Assembly: GCF_024649945.1 (NCBI RefSeq)
Contig: NZ_JANKMS010000007.1
Location: 186,001 to 250,000 of the forward strand
Length of the DNA: 64,000 bases
Source of the DNA: Flavobacterium panacis
GTDB taxonomy: Bacteria > Bacteroidota > Bacteroidia > Flavobacteriales > Flavobacteriaceae
Reading direction: 5' to 3'
Part shown: in pieces, positions 43,532-52,982 of the stretch
Numbering within the stretch: position 1 is the stretch's first letter
Layout of the letters: each line of letters begins with the position of its first letter
The notes under the pieces: model-generated
The model's database searches: none
Seen by the model: only the letters and a program-made list of their open reading frames with translations
What the model was told of the DNA's origin: nothing
Program-made: the position numbers and the translations under genes

Positions 43532-44614
43532 ATGAAAAGAATCATCTTGATCACAGGCTTTATGGCCTTAGTGTGCTTAACCAGTTGTACACAAAAAAAA
43601 GAAGAAAAAGAAGAAGAGGAAAAGTTCACTGTAACTAATCCAGTAAAAATTGATACTTCGTTTACGAAGGAATACGTTTCGCAGATTCGATCTGTTCGAA
43701 ACATCGAAATCCGTGCCCAGGAAAAAGGGTTTTTGCAAAATATCTATGTTGATGAAGGACAGTTTGTGAAAAAAGGACAGTTGTTGTTCAGAATTATGCC
43801 AAACATGTATCAGTCTGAATTATTAAAAGCACAGGCTGAACAAAAATCAGTAGAAATCGAATTGCAAAATTCAAAACTTTTGGCTGATAAAAATATCGTT
43901 TCAAAAAACGAATTGAGTTCAGCTCAAGCAAAATTGCAGTCTGCAAAAGCGGAAGTAGCATTAGCAAAATTGCATTTATCATTCACAGAAATCAGAGCTC
44001 CATTTGACGGAACCATCGACAGAATTCCTTTAAAACTAGGAAGTTTAATAGATGAAGGTGAATTGTTGACAAGTCTTTCAGACAACAGTCAAATGTTTGC
44101 TTACTTCAATGTTTCTGAACCAGAATACATTAGTTATGAAACGAATATTAAAGATCGTGCAGATAACAAAGTGAACTTAGTTTTGGCTAACGGAGATATT
44201 TTCAAAGACAAAGGAAATGTTGAAGTTATAGAAAGTGAATTCAACAACGAAACTGGAAATATTGCTTTTAGAGCAAGATTCCCTAATTCTAGTAAGTTAC
44301 TTAGAAACGGAGAAACAGGACAAGTTCAAATGAACGTTCCGTTAAAAAATGCTATTGTAATTCCGCAAAAAGCAACTTACGAAATTCAGGATAAGAAATA
44401 TGTTTTTGTTGTAGATAAGAACAACAAAGTAAGCTCTAGAGAAATTACGATTACAGGTGAAATTCCTGATTTGTACGTAATCAAAAGCGGTCTTACTGAA
44501 AATGATAAAATCTTACTTGAAGGCGTTCAGAAAGTAAAAGAAAATGACAAAATTAAATTTGATTACGAATCTCCAAAAGAGGTTATAAATCATTTACGTT
44601 TAAAAGCAGAATAG
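43532..44614 (+). CDS. RND efflux periplasmic adaptor (MFP), lipoprotein
   Basis: 360 residues. Lipobox LTSC (Cys about 16) anchors it, followed by a charged KKEEKEEEEK linker. Lipoyl halves (VRNIEIRAQEKGFLQNIYVDEGQFVKKGQLLF and FTEIRAPFDGTIDRIPLKLGSLIDEG) enclose a short coiled coil; a beta-barrel and membrane-proximal domain follow (QKATYEIQDKKYVFVVDKNNKVSSR). It connects the AcrB-like pump with the outer-membrane channel. It is the first gene of the three-gene RND operon. No regulator gene is next to it. Confidence 0.93.
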   Translation: MKRIILITGFMALVCLTSCTQKKEEKEEEEKFTVTNPVKIDTSFTKEYVSQIRSVRNIEIRAQEKGFLQNIYVDEGQFVKKGQLLFRIMPNMYQSELLKAQAEQKSVEIELQNSKLLADKNIVSKNELSSAQAKLQSAKAEVALAKLHLSFTEIRAPFDGTIDRIPLKLGSLIDEGELLTSLSDNSQMFAYFNVSEPEYISYETNIKDRADNKVNLVLANGDIFKDKGNVEVIESEFNNETGNIAFRARFPNSSKLLRNGETGQVQMNVPLKNAIVIPQKATYEIQDKKYVFVVDKNNKVSSREITITGEIPDLYVIKSGLTENDKILLEGVQKVKENDKIKFDYESPKEVINHLRLKAE

Positions 44615-44648
44615 GTTTACTGGGTTTTAATCATTAAAAAATACAAAA

Positions 44649-47600
44649 ATGTTTAATAAATTTATTCAAAGACCTGTTCTGTCGATAGTAATATCGTTGA
44701 TTATTGTCTTTCTAGGGGTTTTGTCGGTATTGAGTTTACCAATTACCCAGTTCCCTACAATTTCGCCTCCAATGGTGAATGTTACTGCAGATTACCCAGG
44801 ATCTAATGGTGAGCTAATGGTTAAGGCAGTTGTTATTCCTTTAGAAAGAGCCTTAAATGGGGTTCCAGGAATGAAATATATGGCTTCTGATGCTGGAAAC
44901 GATGGTGAGGCAACAATTAAAGTTGTTTTTAACTTAGGAACAGATCCGAATCAAGCTGCAATTAACGTTCAGAACCGTGTGGCTTCGGTTACTAATAAAT
45001 TACCTCCTTTGGTAATTAGAGAAGGTATCAAAATTACACGAGAAGTACCAAGTATGTTGATGTACGTGAACCTTTACAGTACAGACAAAAATACCGATAT
45101 GAAATTCTTGTACAACTACGCCGATATCAACGTACTTTCAGAATTAAAAAGGGTAAATGGTATTGGTTCTGGAGATATCTTAGGGACACGTGAATATGCT
45201 ATGCGTATTTGGTTGAAACCAGATCGTATGTTAGCGTATAAAATTTCTGCTGATGAAGTAATGGAAGCATTATCTAGTCAGAGTTTGGAGGCTTCTCCAG
45301 GTAAAACAGGAGAAAGTTCTGGTAAACGTTCTCAAGCATTTGAGTATGTATTGAAATATTCTGGACGTTTTACAACCAAAGAACAATACGAGAACATTGT
45401 AGTAAAAGCAAATCCAAACGGAGAACTTTTACGATTGAAAGATGTTGCCAAAGTTGAATTTGGAAGCTCGATGTATGATATCTATTCTAATTTGAACGGA
45501 AGACCATCAGCCGCAATCGTATTGAAACAATCTTTTGGAAGTAACGCGAATCAGGTTATCGAAGAAGTAAAAGCAAAACTGGAAAAAATCAAACAAAGAT
45601 TTCCAAAAGGAATGGATTACGAAATCTCGTATGACGTTTCTAAATTCCTTGACGCTTCTATCGAAAAAGTAATCCATACTTTAGTTGAGGCATTTATTCT
45701 GGTAGGTTTAGTGGTATTCCTTTTCTTAGGAGACTGGCGTTCGACAGTTATTCCGGCAATTGCAGTACCAGTATCGTTGGTAGGAACGTTTGTGTTCATG
45801 ACTTTCTTCGATATTTCGTTGAACTTAATTACTTTATTTGCTCTAGTATTGGCAATTGGGGTCGTGGTCGATGATGCGATCGTAGTTATCGAGGCCGTCC
45901 ATGCCAAGATGGAAGAAGAACATCTGTCGCCATTCAAAGCAACTAAGAAAGCAATGCATGAAATCGCGGGGGCAATTATTGCCATTACCTTTCTTATGGC
46001 GGCAGTATTTATTCCGGTAGCATTTATGTCAGGACCTGTTGGAGTATTCTACAGACAGTTTTCTGTAACAATGGCAACTGCTATTATTCTTTCCGGTATT
46101 GTGGCTTTGACCTTGACGCCAGCGCTTTGTGCAATGATGTTGAAAAACAATCACGGAGTGCCTAAAAAGAAAACACCAGCAAATAGATTTATTGATGCCT
46201 TCAACGAAAAATTCAATTTAGCACAAGGAAAATACCAAAACCTATTGGCTAAAATTGTAAACAGAAGAGTAGTTACAATTGTGGCTCTTTTGGTTTTCTG
46301 TGCTGGAACATGGTTGATCAGTAGTTCAGTTCCTTCTGGATTTATTCCGAATGAGGATCAGGGAATGTTTTATGCTGTAATTCAGACACCGCCGGGTTCT
46401 TCTTTAGAAAGAACAAATAATATTGCAGAGCGCGTTCAAAAAATTGCAGAAGATATTGATGGAGTAAAATCGGTTTCTTCATTAGCAGGTTATGAGATTT
46501 TATCTGAAGGTACAGGAGCAAACTCAGGAACATGTTTGGTTAACTTGAAAGATTGGAGTGATAGAAAAGAATCTGTTTTGGAAATCATGCACGAAATGGA
46601 GGAAAAATGTAAGGATATTACAGGAGCTAATATCGAATTTTTCCAACCACCAGCTGTACCTGGATATGGAGCTGCAGGAGGATTTGAGCTTCGTTTGTTA
46701 GATAAAACTGGTTCTGTTGATTACAAAAGAATGGAGCAGGTGAATAACGACTTTGTGGCTGAATTGAACAAACAACCAGAATTGTCAAACGTATTTAGTT
46801 TTTACAGCTCTAGTTTCCCTCAATACATGATGAAAGTAGACAACGATTTGGCACAACAAAAAGGTGTTTCTATCGAAAACGCTATGAATACTTTGTCAAC
46901 TTTGGTGGGAAGTAACTACGAAATCAGTTTTATTAAATTCGGTATCAACTATAAAGTAATCGTTCAGGCTTCGCCAGAATATCGTGCACAACCAGATGAT
47001 ATCTTAAAGTTATATGTAAAAAATGATCGTGATGAAATGGTACCGTTTTCTGCTTTTATGAAGTTAGAAAAAGTATACGGACTTTCAGAAATCACACGTC
47101 ATAACATGTATACCTCAACACAAATTAGTGGTTCGCCAGCTCCAGGATATAGTTCTGGTACAGCAATTAAAGTGATTCAGAGAATAGCGGCTGAAAAATT
47201 ACCAAGAGGATATGATATTGACTGGGCAGGTATTTCTGCCGATGAGGTAGCACAAGGTAATCAGGCTATTTGGGTATTCTTAATCTGTTTAGGATTCGTT
47301 TACTTAGTATTAGCGGCGCAGTATGAAAGTTTTATTTTGCCATTATCTGTAATTCTTTCGTTGCCTGCAGGTATTTTTGGAGCGTTCTTTTTATTGAAAT
47401 TAACAGGATTAGAAAACAACATTTATGCTCAGGTTGCGATGGTAATGCTTATCGGTTTATTAGGTAAGAATGCCGTACTGATTGTAGAGTTTGCGATTCA
47501 GAGACACGCAGCAGGAAAATCTGTTTTAGATGCGGCAATGGAAGGAGCAAAAGCAAGGTTCCGTCCAATTTTGATGACTTCATTTGCTTTCATTGCAGGT

Positions 47601-47816
47601 TTATTACCGCTTGCATTCGCTACTGGACCTGGTAAAATTGGAAATAGAACCATTGGTACTGCAGCAGCCGGAGGTATGCTTATCGGAACAATATGCGGGG
47701 TTTTTGTAATACCTGGATTGTATTTCATATTCGCTAAGATTGCGGAAAAACACAAACTGGTAAAACATGAAGAAGAAAATCCATTAACAGAAGAAATTGA
47801 TAACAATCATGTATAA
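44649..47816 (+). CDS. RND multidrug efflux permease (HAE1/AcrB family)
   Basis: 1055 residues, the full AcrB size, with 12 membrane helices and two large periplasmic loops. The start MFNKFIQRPVLSIVISLIIV is typical, and the proton-relay Asp pair lies in GVVVDDAIVVIEAVHAKMEE near 402. LVLAAQYESFILPLSVI near 893 and GLLGKNAVLIVEFA near 941 belong to the second half. It exports drugs or detergents using the proton gradient. Its end overlaps the channel gene by 8 nt. Substrates cannot be read from the sequence. Confidence 0.95.
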   Translation: MFNKFIQRPVLSIVISLIIVFLGVLSVLSLPITQFPTISPPMVNVTADYPGSNGELMVKAVVIPLERALNGVPGMKYMASDAGNDGEATIKVVFNLGTDPNQAAINVQNRVASVTNKLPPLVIREGIKITREVPSMLMYVNLYSTDKNTDMKFLYNYADINVLSELKRVNGIGSGDILGTREYAMRIWLKPDRMLAYKISADEVMEALSSQSLEASPGKTGESSGKRSQAFEYVLKYSGRFTTKEQYENIVVKANPNGELLRLKDVAKVEFGSSMYDIYSNLNGRPSAAIVLKQSFGSNANQVIEEVKAKLEKIKQRFPKGMDYEISYDVSKFLDASIEKVIHTLVEAFILVGLVVFLFLGDWRSTVIPAIAVPVSLVGTFVFMTFFDISLNLITLFALVLAIGVVVDDAIVVIEAVHAKMEEEHLSPFKATKKAMHEIAGAIIAITFLMAAVFIPVAFMSGPVGVFYRQFSVTMATAIILSGIVALTLTPALCAMMLKNNHGVPKKKTPANRFIDAFNEKFNLAQGKYQNLLAKIVNRRVVTIVALLVFCAGTWLISSSVPSGFIPNEDQGMFYAVIQTPPGSSLERTNNIAERVQKIAEDIDGVKSVSSLAGYEILSEGTGANSGTCLVNLKDWSDRKESVLEIMHEMEEKCKDITGANIEFFQPPAVPGYGAAGGFELRLLDKTGSVDYKRMEQVNNDFVAELNKQPELSNVFSFYSSSFPQYMMKVDNDLAQQKGVSIENAMNTLSTLVGSNYEISFIKFGINYKVIVQASPEYRAQPDDILKLYVKNDRDEMVPFSAFMKLEKVYGLSEITRHNMYTSTQISGSPAPGYSSGTAIKVIQRIAAEKLPRGYDIDWAGISADEVAQGNQAIWVFLICLGFVYLVLAAQYESFILPLSVILSLPAGIFGAFFLLKLTGLENNIYAQVAMVMLIGLLGKNAVLIVEFAIQRHAAGKSVLDAAMEGAKARFRPILMTSFAFIAGLLPLAFATGPGKIGNRTIGTAAAGGMLIGTICGVFVIPGLYFIFAKIAEKHKLVKHEEENPLTEEIDNNHV

Positions 47817-49260
47817 AGTTAAATCATATCAATATAGTATTGCATTAGCTGTATGTCTAGCAGTTGCAGGGTGTAAAACTCCTGCACCTGAGGCAGCAGT
47901 GACTACAAGTACACCAGTTCCTAATTCGTTTGGGCAAACAGCTCAAATGCAGGATGCAAGCAATAATACAGCAGCATTAAACTGGAAAGATTACTTTAAA
48001 GATCAAAATCTAGTAGATTTAATTGATGTTGCTCTTAAAAATAATCAAGAACTAAATATCACTTTGCAGGAAATCGAAATCGCAAAGAATGATATTCGTG
48101 TAAAAAAAGGTCTTTTATTACCAACTGCTGGTTTACGTGCTGGAGCTGGAGTAGAAAAAGTGGGTAGATATACAAGTCAAGGTGCGGGTGATGCTACAAC
48201 TGAAATCAAACCAGGTGTTGAAACTCCAGATCCATTAGGAGATTTTACCATTTCAGCTTATGCAAATTGGGAAGTAGATATCTGGAAAAAACTGCGTAAT
48301 TCTAAAAAAGCAGCTTTAAACAGATATTTAGCAACTGTTGAAGGTAAAAACTTTGTGATTACAAACCTTATTGCTGAAGTTGCCGATTCTTATTATGAAT
48401 TAATGGCTTTAGACAATCAGTTGGATATTGTAAAACAAACCATCAAATTGCAAACTAACGCTTTAGAAATTGTAAAAGTTCAAAAACAAGCAGCAAGAGC
48501 AACAGAATTGGGAGTTAAGAAATTTGAAGCAGAGGTTTTGACTTCACAAAGTATGGAGTTTGACATCTTACAGCAAATAAAAGAAACCGAAAACAAAATC
48601 AACTTTTTGTTGGGTAGATATCCGCAGGAAATTAAAAGAACAAGCAATACTAATTTCTTAAGTCTTTTACCTGCCGCTGTAAGTTCTGGAATTCCGTCTC
48701 AATTGTTAGAGAATCGTCCAGATATTAAACAAGCAGAATTAGAATTGGTAGCTTCAAAATTAGATGTGAAAGTTGCTCGTGCTGAGTTTTATCCTTCTTT
48801 AGACATTACGGCTGCGATTGGAGTAAATGCGTTTAAACCTTCTTATTTGTTTACAATGCCAGAATCTTTATTGTATTCATTGGCGGGAGATCTTGTTGCA
48901 CCTTTGATTAATAGAAATGCGATTAAAGCAGAATTTGCGAGTGCAAATGCAAGACAAATTCAAGCCTTATACAATTATGATCGTACAGTTTTAAATGCTT
49001 ATTTAGAAGTTTCAAATCAGATGTCTAAGATTGAGAATCTTCAAAAAGGTTACGATCTTAAATCAAAACAAGTTGATGCTTTGAATACGTCTATCGATGT
49101 GTCAAACGATTTGTTTAAATCGGCTAGAGTAGATTATTTTGAGGTTTTAATGACACAAAGAGATGCACTAGAAGCTAAATTAGAATTAATTGATACCAAA
49201 AAAGAACAATTGAATGCTGCAGTTCACGTCTACAGAGACTTGGGCGGCGGATGGAAATAA
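47809..49260 (+). CDS. RND outer-membrane channel lipoprotein (NodT/TolC family)
   Basis: 483 residues from ATG 47809, which overlaps the permease stop; an upstream ATT/ATG option would add four residues before it. Lipobox VAGC (Cys about 18) marks it as a lipidated channel. Two OEP repeats are visible: LIDVALKNNQELNITLQEIEIAKND near 65 and LLENRPDIKQAELELVASKLDVKVARAEFYPS near 300. The last helix ends in LNAAVHVYRDLGGGWK, the classic NodT-type C-terminus. It completes the tripartite RND pump. Confidence 0.93.
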   Translation: MYKVKSYQYSIALAVCLAVAGCKTPAPEAAVTTSTPVPNSFGQTAQMQDASNNTAALNWKDYFKDQNLVDLIDVALKNNQELNITLQEIEIAKNDIRVKKGLLLPTAGLRAGAGVEKVGRYTSQGAGDATTEIKPGVETPDPLGDFTISAYANWEVDIWKKLRNSKKAALNRYLATVEGKNFVITNLIAEVADSYYELMALDNQLDIVKQTIKLQTNALEIVKVQKQAARATELGVKKFEAEVLTSQSMEFDILQQIKETENKINFLLGRYPQEIKRTSNTNFLSLLPAAVSSGIPSQLLENRPDIKQAELELVASKLDVKVARAEFYPSLDITAAIGVNAFKPSYLFTMPESLLYSLAGDLVAPLINRNAIKAEFASANARQIQALYNYDRTVLNAYLEVSNQMSKIENLQKGYDLKSKQVDALNTSIDVSNDLFKSARVDYFEVLMTQRDALEAKLELIDTKKEQLNAAVHVYRDLGGGWK

Positions 49261-49284
49261 TTTTGCCAATTAATTTGTAGAGAA

Positions 49285-49322
49285 AAAGTCTTTCGGAAGT
49301 AAAATTCTGAAAGGCTTTTTTT
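49285..49322 (+). terminator. Rho-independent terminator of the RND operon
   Basis: AAAGTCTTTCGG/CTGAAAGGCTTTTTTT hairpin 25 bp after the last stop codon. Confidence 0.8.
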
Positions 49323-49389
49323 ATTGTTAACATGTAGAAACAGAGTAAAATTTAGTTTTTTAATTTTAACTTATAAAATCTAATTTGAT

Positions 49390-49467
49390 CTGCTGAAATC
49401 TTTTAAAATCTGCGTGAAATCTTTTTACGTATTCCTTTTTCACGCAGATTTTAAAAGATTATAGCAG
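49390..49467. repeat. Inverted repeat, CTGCTGAAATCTTTTAAAATC family
   Basis: 28-bp arms (49390-49417 and 49440-49467) pair with only two mismatches around a 22-bp loop. It is a single copy in this window. The 49323-49537 spacer has no gene. Confidence 0.85.
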
Positions 49468-49537
49468 ATTTCACAGATTTAATTCTTAAATAATCATAGA
49501 ATTAAAAGAATACTTTCATACAAGCTATTTATTTCGA

Positions 49538-50284
49538 TTAAAGAACCGTTACTTGTTTTTTGTATGGTTTTAATATTTCCTCATCTGGTGAAATATTAGT
49601 GACCAAAACATCAATGTCTTTTAAATGAGAAACAAAATAAGTCTCTCCTGTATCAATTTTTTCACTAGAACCTAAAGCGAGTATAAAATTCGAATTCTGA
49701 ATCATATTTCTTTTGATTTGTGCATCATCATATAAAATTCCAGTAAGACCACGTTCGTGATGAATACCGCAAGTTCCTAAAATACAGATATCGGCTCTGA
49801 AATTTCTGAAAAAGTCCAAAGATTCCATACTGGCAGTGGTAAAGGAGGTTTTACACATTTTTCCTCCTGCAAAAATCAATTCGATATTTGGTAAATCTTC
49901 CACTAAAACGGCAACTGGAAAACTATTTGTAATTACAGTCAATTTTAAATCATGCGGAAAACTCGCTACTAAAGCTAAAGAAGTTGTCCCTCCATCAATA
50001 AAAACTACTTGTCCGTCTTTTAGATACGAAATGGCTTTTTCGGCAATAATCTTTTTGTTTTCTAAATCATGCTTTTCTCTTTTTCTATAATGAAGTGGCA
50101 TTGGAGAAGGCGCAACTGCACCGCCACGAACCGCTTTTAAAAGTCCCTGATCGGAGAGTTCTTTTAAATCTCTTCTAATCGTATCTTCTGAAACACTCAA
50201 GTATTCGCTTAACTCTATGGATGTTACGCGGTGTTCTTTAGATAAATATTCTAAAATAGTCTGCTGGCGTTCTTCTTTTCTCAT
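49538..50284 (-). CDS. DeoR/GlpR family transcriptional regulator
   Basis: 248 residues from ATG 50284; the frame extends eight codons upstream. The DeoR-type HTH is MRKEERQQTILEYLSKEHRVTSIELSEYLSVSEDTIRRDLKELS, with the GLLKAVRGGA ending at about 43-52. The sugar-phosphate isomerase-like sensor domain follows, with FIDGGTTSLALVA near 95 and VFALGSSEK-like FILALGSSEKID near 212. Such regulators respond to phosphorylated sugars. It is divergent from a deoxyribonucleotidase gene, which may be its target. Confidence 0.92.
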   Translation of the reverse strand: MRKEERQQTILEYLSKEHRVTSIELSEYLSVSEDTIRRDLKELSDQGLLKAVRGGAVAPSPMPLHYRKREKHDLENKKIIAEKAISYLKDGQVVFIDGGTTSLALVASFPHDLKLTVITNSFPVAVLVEDLPNIELIFAGGKMCKTSFTTASMESLDFFRNFRADICILGTCGIHHERGLTGILYDDAQIKRNMIQNSNFILALGSSEKIDTGETYFVSHLKDIDVLVTNISPDEEILKPYKKQVTVL

Positions 50285-50300
50285 TTTAATTGCAGTTTTA

Positions 50301-50372
50301 TACCGCAAAAATAAGTTAAAAACTGTAATTATTTGCGACTTATTGCAATTTTTGCATAATTTTACCGCAAAA
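50301..50372. promoter_or_regulatory. Divergent promoter with repeated TACCGCAAAA motifs
   Basis: TACCGCAAAA occurs at 50301-50310 and 50363-50372, and TTGCAATTTTTGCA lies between at 50344-50357. They fill the 98-bp spacer between the DeoR and NT5C genes. They are candidate sites for the DeoR protein; this is inferred from position only. Confidence 0.5.
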
Positions 50373-50382
50373 TAATTTTACA

Positions 50383-50916
50383 ATGAAAAAGAAAACAATT
50401 GCAATCGACATGGATGGCGTATTAGCTGATGTTGAATTACAGATAATAGAGCATTACAACAAAGCGTACGGAACTCATTTAACAAAAGAGAGTATTCAAG
50501 GATTAAGCGAAGAAGAAGCTTTTAACGGAAGAGAATTGATGCTTGATATCGTAAAAAAAGAAAATTTTTTCAGAACATTACCGGTAATGGCCGATGCTGT
50601 TGAAAGTGTACGGGAATTACAGAAAAATTTTGAGATTTATATCGTTTCTGCAGCCATAGAATTTCCGCTTTCTCTTGCTGAAAAAGTAGCTTGGCTTGGC
50701 GAACATTTTCCTTTTATTCAATGGGAAAATATCGTTTTATGCGGCAGTAAATCCATTATCAAAACAGATTATTTAATTGACGATCATTGTAAAAATCTGG
50801 ATTATTGTATCGGTAAACCTATTATGTTTACCGCATTTCATAATATAAATCAAACCCATCACTTGAGAGTGAACAACTGGAAAGAAGCAGTTGCCGTTTT
50901 AAATGAAACATTATAG
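50383..50916 (+). CDS. 5'(3')-deoxyribonucleotidase (NT5C-type HAD hydrolase)
   Basis: 177 residues. HAD motif I is AIDMDGVLADVE near 7-18 with the nucleophile Asp, motif II lies at YIVSAA near 88-93, and the C-terminal motif is DYLIDDHCKNLDYC near 127-140. The family (PF06941) dephosphorylates deoxynucleoside monophosphates, in bacteria usually of uncertain substrate. It is controlled, by inference, by the divergent DeoR regulator. A terminator follows. Confidence 0.88.
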   Translation: MKKKTIAIDMDGVLADVELQIIEHYNKAYGTHLTKESIQGLSEEEAFNGRELMLDIVKKENFFRTLPVMADAVESVRELQKNFEIYIVSAAIEFPLSLAEKVAWLGEHFPFIQWENIVLCGSKSIIKTDYLIDDHCKNLDYCIGKPIMFTAFHNINQTHHLRVNNWKEAVAVLNETL

Positions 50917-50949
50917 CTTAAAAGGTTATAATTTTATTGTTTTTTGAAG

Positions 50950-50985
50950 AGAAAAGCCTTTCGGATTATTCTGAAAGGCTTTTTA
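50950..50985. terminator. Rho-independent terminator
   Basis: AAAAGCCTTTCGGA/TCTGAAAGGCTTTTT hairpin between the converging NT5C and sensor kinase genes. Confidence 0.8.
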
Positions 50986-51011
50986 TTTTTAATCAAGAAT
51001 TGAAATTTAGT

Positions 51012-52742
51012 TTATGTTTGCTCAGGCATTGCTATTTTTACCTTAAATCCTTTGTTAGGTTCTGTGTCAATATCAATTGATCCATTAACAGCCAAGATTC
51101 GGTTTGCCATGTTTTGAAGACCATTTTTTATAATGGTATTTTTTTCGCAGCCTTTACCATTGTCGGTATAATTTATAAAAATTGATTTTAAATCACTATC
51201 AAATTTTATAACTACCAAATTTGCTTCGCTGTGTTTTTTCATGTTGACCATTAATTCCTGTAAAATACGGCTAATGGTAATCTTTTTCATCTCATCGATA
51301 GCTTCCCAATTTATTTGTTCGATATTGGTCACCATAATATTTCTTTCACGTGTATTGTACGCCGAAAGCATTTCTTTTATACTATGGGTGAAATTTATTC
51401 CAGTATCGATGCTATTGTTTTCTCTCGAAATTCCTCTTACACGACCGTAAATGTCATCTAATTTTTGAAGTAAATTCTCTTTGGTATTTTCAGTAGATAA
51501 AGGCTGAGATTCGGCAAAAGCAATAACCTGAAAAACATCATTAGCCAATTCATCATGAATTTTTTTTGCAATTCTTGTTTCGGTGTCGTATGATGTTTTT
51601 AATTCTATAGCCTTGTTTTTGTTTTTGTAATAACGAATTAGAATTGCAATTAAAACAACTAAAAAGAAAAAAACAATGACAAATACAATACGCATATATT
51701 TGGCTCTGTCAAGAGATAATTGATTTTCTGCTTTTTCTAAACGAAGTTTTTCGTTTTCGTCTTTTTCTTTTTTAGAATCGTATTTGATTTTAGCAAACTT
51801 ATTTTTGAAGTTATTTCGAACTTTAATAATACTGTCATTTAATGTAAAATATCTTTGAACATAATTGGTAGTATTTGAACTGTTGTCGTTTGAAATTAAA
51901 ATTTGCAACGCTTCTAATCTTTCATCGACACTATTAAGTTTTGTGGCTGTCTTGTATGCCAAAAGAGCATTTTCGTCTGATTTCTTAATGTCTTTCTTTG
52001 AGTAATAATCGGCAAGATGAAGATAACTTTCTATGCTTCCATAACCATCTTTAATTTCGTTTTTTAATTGGAGAGCATTATCCATTAAATGAAATCCCTT
52101 TTCATCCATTCCAGTGTTAAAATAAGCATAGCCCAAATTATCTTGCATTCTGGCTTTAGAACGTTCTTTGGATTTATCCTTTATAAATTTTTCATCTAAA
52201 ATAGATTCTAAGAGTTTAATTGCTTCATTGTACTTTTTTTGATGAATGTAAACTGCTGCAATATTGCTTAGAGGTGCTTGTTCACCTTCAGGACTTTCAG
52301 ATTCTTTAACAGATTCTTTATAGTAAAAAATAGCATCATCATAAAGAGAAAGTTCTTTATCAGCAATTCCTAACGTATTGTTTATACAGCTGATGTGATC
52401 TTTCTTTTTAATATGAGGTAATGATTTAGCATAAGGTAATGCTTCAGTTACGGTTTCTTTACTACCATAGTAATCTCCATTGACTTGCTGGATACTAGCC
52501 ATTTGAATAAGAACATAACTTATGTTGGCACTGTCTTTTAAAGTTTCGAAAAGCGCTTTTGATTTATTAAATTCATAAAAAGCGGTGTTAAAGTTTTCTT
52601 TTTGATAGTTTTCATCTGCTCTGTCCCGCAAAATAAGGGCCTCTTTTCGTACTTCTTCCGTATTAGAATTAATAGTCTTTTTTTCTTTACAGGAAAAAAA
52701 AGAAAGAAAGAGAATAAAATAAAAAAACGGGGACCGTAACAT
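51012..52742 (-). CDS. TPR-containing sensor histidine kinase, lipoprotein-like N-terminus
   Basis: 576 residues. The N-terminus (MLRSPFFYFILFLSFFSC) has a lipobox-like FFSC. TPR units fill about 40-280. A coiled coil (KNKFAKIKYDSKKEKDENEK) leads to one membrane helix near 348-368. The kinase core has the phospho-His in RIAKKIHDELANDVFQVIAF near 394, an N-box region QELMVNMKKHSEA near 492 and the ATP lid DNGKGCEKNTIIKNGLQNM near 527. No regulator gene lies beside it. It is closely related to the kinase at 62670 to the window end. A 59-residue lipoprotein gene lies 60 bp upstream in the same direction. Confidence 0.9.
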   Translation of the reverse strand: MLRSPFFYFILFLSFFSCKEKKTINSNTEEVRKEALILRDRADENYQKENFNTAFYEFNKSKALFETLKDSANISYVLIQMASIQQVNGDYYGSKETVTEALPYAKSLPHIKKKDHISCINNTLGIADKELSLYDDAIFYYKESVKESESPEGEQAPLSNIAAVYIHQKKYNEAIKLLESILDEKFIKDKSKERSKARMQDNLGYAYFNTGMDEKGFHLMDNALQLKNEIKDGYGSIESYLHLADYYSKKDIKKSDENALLAYKTATKLNSVDERLEALQILISNDNSSNTTNYVQRYFTLNDSIIKVRNNFKNKFAKIKYDSKKEKDENEKLRLEKAENQLSLDRAKYMRIVFVIVFFFLVVLIAILIRYYKNKNKAIELKTSYDTETRIAKKIHDELANDVFQVIAFAESQPLSTENTKENLLQKLDDIYGRVRGISRENNSIDTGINFTHSIKEMLSAYNTRERNIMVTNIEQINWEAIDEMKKITISRILQELMVNMKKHSEANLVVIKFDSDLKSIFINYTDNGKGCEKNTIIKNGLQNMANRILAVNGSIDIDTEPNKGFKVKIAMPEQT

Positions 52743-52802
52743 ACAAATTTACTTTCCCCGAAAATAGTAATTAATTAGATACTAAAAATATATTTATTAA
52801 AC

Positions 52803-52982
52803 TTATGGTTTCAATGGTGGTTTTGTACCATCACCAGGACCATCAGGCTTATCATCACCTGCGTGAATAGGTTTTTTAATCTTTTCGATTTTAGTACCTG
52901 TTTGTGTCTCATACTCATCAGGAGTACAAGAAAATATCGTGAATATTAGCGCAAAAGCGATAAAAAGTATTAGTTTTTTCAT
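52803..52982 (-). CDS. Small lipoprotein (59 aa) upstream of the sensor kinase
   Basis: Reading the minus strand from ATG 52982 to TAA 52803 gives 59 residues. There is a clean signal peptide MKKLILFIAFALIFTIFSC with the lipobox Cys at 19, then TPDEYETQTGT and a Pro/Gly/Asp-rich tail ending GDGTKPPLKP. It lies 60 bp before the sensor kinase gene, in the same direction, and could be co-transcribed. Such a short surface-exposed lipoprotein might serve as a signal or partner for the TPR sensor, which is inference only. Confidence 0.78.
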   Translation of the reverse strand: MKKLILFIAFALIFTIFSCTPDEYETQTGTKIEKIKKPIHAGDDKPDGPGDGTKPPLKP

